NCBI GenBank assembly: GCA_022865685.1
Contig: JALHUB010000189.1
Coordinates: 1 to 7,958 of the forward strand
From: Dehalococcoidia bacterium
Lineage (GTDB): Bacteria; Chloroflexota; Dehalococcoidia; DSTF01; JALHUB01
DNA: 7,958 nucleotides
Reading direction: 5' to 3'
Part shown: piece after piece, positions 5,706 to 7,958 of the stretch
How positions within the stretch are numbered: position 1 is the stretch's first letter
How the letters are laid out: each line of letters opens with the position of its first letter
Notes under the pieces: model-generated
What the model saw: the letters and a program-made list of their open reading frames with translations, nothing else
What the model was told of the DNA's origin: nothing
The model's database searches: none
Translations under genes and position numbers: made by a program

Positions 5706-7055
5706 TTACGACCTGAGTCCGGTCGGTACGCCCCAGTCGAGCCTGATGCCGCTCTTCGCGAAGCGGTCCATAAACGTGGGCATGATGCCCGTCGGCTCAA
5801 GGCTGCCGAACAGGTGGCCCTCCGCGTCCACGCCCGACTGCTCGAAGCGGAAGATGTCCTGCATGGTGACGACCTGCGACTCCATGCCCGTGATCTCGCT
5901 GACCAGCGTCACGCGCCGGCGTCCGTCAGCGGAGCGGCTGAGGTGCACCCGGAGGTGGAACGCCGAAGCCATCTGCTCGCGGATGGCGCGTACCGGCAGG
6001 TCGAGGCCGGCCATGAGCACCATGTTCTCGATACGCGCCAGGGCGTCGCGCGTGGAGTTGGCGTGCACGGTCGTCATCGACCCCTCGTGGCCGGTGTTCA
6101 TCGCCTGCATCATGTCGAACGCTTCCGGGCCGCGCACCTCGCCGACGATAATGCGGTCGGGGCGCATGCGCAGGGCGTTGCGGAAGAGGTCGCGCTGCGT
6201 CACCTCATTCTTGCCCTCGATGTTCGGCGGCCGTCCCTCCATGCAGATCACGTGGCCCTGCTGGAGCTTCAGCTCGATGGGGTCGTCGATGGTAATGATC
6301 CGCTCGCTACTCGGGATGAAAGCAGAGACGGCGTTAAGGAGCGTTGTCTTGCCCGTGCCGGCGCCGCCGGAGATCACCGTGTTCATCCGCAGGCGCACGC
6401 ACGCCTGGAGGAAATCCGATAGCTGCTCCGTCAGCGTGTTGTTCCCGGTTAGGTCGGCGATGGTGTACTTGTCCGGCCGGAACTTGCGTATCGTCAGGAT
6501 GGGGCTCTTGGGCACCAGCGGCGGGATGATGACGTTGACGCGCGAGCCGTCCGGCAGGCGGGCGTCGACGTACGGCGACGACTCATCGACACGGCGCCCC
6601 AGCGGCGAAATGATCCGGTCGATGATGCGCATGACGTGCACCTTGTCGCGGAAGCGCACGTCGGACAGGTACATGATGCCATCGCGCTCGTAGTAGACCT
6701 CATCCGGCGCGTTGACCATGACCTCAGAGATCGTCGTGTCGCCGAGCAGCGGCTCGATTGGCCCCAGGCCGATCGCCTCGTCGACGACGCGACGCACGAC
6801 GCGCTCCTTCTCCTCGCCGTACACTGAGGGCGCGAACTGCCCGAGCAGCGTGCGCGCCGTCGCCTCTACGGCCTCTCTTGCCTCGGCCGGCGCCAGCTTC
6901 TCCACCGCCTCAAGGTCGATCTCGCGGATCAGGTTCTGATGGACGGCGTATACCAGCTCGAACTCTTCCTCCGACATGCGCTGTCCGTCCTCGTCGGGCA
7001 CGACTTGAATGGGCGGCCGCGCCATCTCTGTGGTCTCGTCTATCTCGTTCATCAC
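5706..7055 (-). CDS. cpaF: CpaF/TadA secretion ATPase of the Tad pilus
   Basis: This is the hexameric type II/IV secretion ATPase that powers Tad pilus assembly from the cytoplasmic face. The 449 residues show an N-terminal helical domain (~30-100), the family block GLGPIEPLLGDTTISEVMVN (~97-115), Walker A GGAGTGKTT at 230-238, an Asp box IITIDDPIEL at 253-262, a Walker B region RIIVGEVRGPEAFDMMQAM at ~301-319, and a His box HEGSMTTVH at 323-331. Length and motif order are complete for CpaF. The Asp box has IDDP where many homologues have IEDA, a small change. Two starts are possible: GTG at 7053-7055, overlapping the upstream TGA by 4 nt (GTGA) and 8 nt from AAAGGAG, or the next codon, ATG at 7050-7052, which overlaps the stop by 1 nt with an 11-nt spacer. 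They differ by one residue. Confidence 0.97.
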   Translation of the reverse strand: MMNEIDETTEMARPPIQVVPDEDGQRMSEEEFELVYAVHQNLIREIDLEAVEKLAPAEAREAVEATARTLLGQFAPSVYGEEKERVVRRVVDEAIGLGPIEPLLGDTTISEVMVNAPDEVYYERDGIMYLSDVRFRDKVHVMRIIDRIISPLGRRVDESSPYVDARLPDGSRVNVIIPPLVPKSPILTIRKFRPDKYTIADLTGNNTLTEQLSDFLQACVRLRMNTVISGGAGTGKTTLLNAVSAFIPSSERIITIDDPIELKLQQGHVICMEGRPPNIEGKNEVTQRDLFRNALRMRPDRIIVGEVRGPEAFDMMQAMNTGHEGSMTTVHANSTRDALARIENMVLMAGLDLPVRAIREQMASAFHLRVHLSRSADGRRRVTLVSEITGMESQVVTMQDIFRFEQSGVDAEGHLFGSLEPTGIMPTFMDRFAKSGIRLDWGVPTGLRS

Positions 7056-7958
7056 GCCTGGCTCTCCTTTGTGGTGGTCTCACGCTGACGTTCACCTTCC
7101 CAGCCCCTGGATAACCCCAGGCGAGCGAATAGACCCCGGCGCGCCGGCTTGATGCCGACGACCGTCCGTGCCAGGTCTGTGAGGTTGCGCGCCCCCGCCG
7201 ACGACGGATGCTTCAGCACCGCCGGCTCGCCGATCTGGGAGTCGTTGCGCACCTTCTGGTCGAAGGGCACCTGCCAGAACACCTCGTGCCCCAGCACCTC
7301 TTCGATCGTCGTCGTGCGGACGCCGTCGCGCGTCGCCAGGTCGTTCGTGATGATGCGCACCCGGTCCTCCGGGTACGACGTCGACCGCAACGCCTCCAGC
7401 GCCCGCAGCGAGTCGCGCACGCTCGCGAACTCAGTCGTCACGACCCACAGCACCAGCGACGCGGCCTGGAGAGTGGCCAGCGTCAGGTCGTTCAGGATGC
7501 CTACGGTGTCGATGACGACGATGTCATGGCTCTTGGAGAGTAGCTCGATTATCTTGCGGAAATCGTCGGGCTTGATGCTGCGCCAGTCCATCGTCTGCGA
7601 CGGCGCGGCGAGCACGTTGAGCCCGCTCGAATGTTGCACCAGGTACTTGGGGAGCGTGTCGCGCGTCACCTTCGACAGGTCGCGCGCCAGGTCGACGACG
7701 CTGCGCTCCGCCTCCAAGTTCAGCATGCCGCAGACGTCGCCGAAGCCGTTGTCGCCGTCGACGAGCACGATTGACTGCCCGGTCTCCTGCACGAGCGCCG
7801 CCGCCAGGTTTACCGCCACCGTCGTCTTGCCGACGCCTCCCTTGGCGCCGAAGACGGCGATGACGCTGCCTTGCGGGCCCCAGGCGGCCGTCTGCCCGCG
7901 CAGCCGCATCTGCCGCCGCTCCTCCGACTCCAGCACGGAGACTATCGACCGGCCGACG
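7052..7958 (-). CDS. cpaE: CpaE/TadZ-type ParA/MinD-family ATPase (5' end outside window)
   Basis: About 302 residues are visible. The frame stays open to the right edge; reading starts VGRSIVSVLESEERRQ, which resembles the last helix of the receiver-like N-terminal domain of CpaE. I therefore treat the gene as truncated by the window rather than starting at the GTG at 7934-7936. The ATPase domain has the deviant Walker A KGGVGKTT with signature Lys (residues 32-39 counted from that GTG), an A' motif VLVDGDNGFGDV (~58-69), a Walker B-like HDIVVIDTVG (~137-146) and a MinD-like C-terminal half ending in a basic segment (KPARRGLFARLGLSRG). The usual Pro after the Walker B Asp-Thr is Val here. 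CpaE proteins localise the Tad machine at the membrane or pole (family knowledge). It is the most upstream visible gene of the operon and overlaps cpaF. Confidence 0.93.
   Translation of the reverse strand, partial: VGRSIVSVLESEERRQMRLRGQTAAWGPQGSVIAVFGAKGGVGKTTVAVNLAAALVQETGQSIVLVDGDNGFGDVCGMLNLEAERSVVDLARDLSKVTRDTLPKYLVQHSSGLNVLAAPSQTMDWRSIKPDDFRKIIELLSKSHDIVVIDTVGILNDLTLATLQAASLVLWVVTTEFASVRDSLRALEALRSTSYPEDRVRIITNDLATRDGVRTTTIEEVLGHEVFWQVPFDQKVRNDSQIGEPAVLKHPSSAGARNLTDLARTVVGIKPARRGLFARLGLSRGWEGERQRETTTKESQA
7064..7070 (-). promoter_or_regulatory. Strong Shine-Dalgarno AAAGGAG for cpaF, inside the cpaE 3' end
   Basis: AAAGGAG on the minus strand sits 8 nt from the GTG and 11 nt from the ATG of the GTGATGA junction. 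It is the best ribosome-binding site in the operon, so CpaF may be made at a higher rate than the platform proteins, whose sites are weak. Confidence 0.6.

Noticed and set aside
5701..6693. Plus-strand open frame of 330 codons opposite cpaF
   Set aside because: It is a mirror of the cpaF coding sequence, Arg/Ser-rich, without domain signals; cpaF itself is complete with all catalytic boxes.

Overview
The window is GC-rich and dominated by one strand. A tightly packed minus-strand operon runs from the right edge (7958) down to 1162 and encodes the cytoplasmic and inner-membrane core of a Tad/Flp-type pilus. In transcription order it holds a CpaE/TadZ-type ParA-like ATPase (5' end beyond the window), the CpaF/TadA secretion ATPase, TadB, TadC, a protein with two J-like domains and an FHA-like domain, and a winged-helix AAA+ ATPase. 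The junctions are a 4-nt overlap followed by gaps of 3, 8, 13 and 2 nt, so all six are almost certainly co-transcribed and at least partly translationally coupled. No promoter for the operon lies in the window.

The left end (1-644, plus strand) is the 3' end of a gene for a Thr/Pro-rich, low-complexity surface protein. It ends in an LPIAG motif, a hydrophobic segment and a basic tail, the layout of a sortase-type cell-wall sorting signal. It converges on the Tad operon. The ~517 bp between the two (645-1161) hold a 10-bp perfect hairpin, further weak inverted repeats, and a 41-codon ORF whose product faintly resembles the N-terminus of a XerC/D-type recombinase.

The source is most likely a member of the Chloroflexota. 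This is inferred from the PTAT/TPT-type surface stalk, the sorting-like C-terminus, high GC, and a Tad locus of the Z-A-B-C order with FHA and AAA+ accessory genes and no outer-membrane secretin (RcpA/CpaC) in view. No 16S rRNA or other marker gene is present, so this is a judgement from gene style.

Working together: CpaE would place the machine, CpaF would drive pilin assembly or retraction by ATP hydrolysis, and TadB and TadC would form the inner-membrane platform. The last two genes are the least ordinary part. The J-J-FHA protein has kept domain scaffolds but lost the hallmark residues of all three domains (no HPD in either J domain; Arg, Ser and Asn substituted in the FHA domain). It sits 2 nt upstream of an AAA+ ATPase of chaperone-like type. 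Together they look like a scaffold plus remodelling-ATPase pair attached to the pilus machine.
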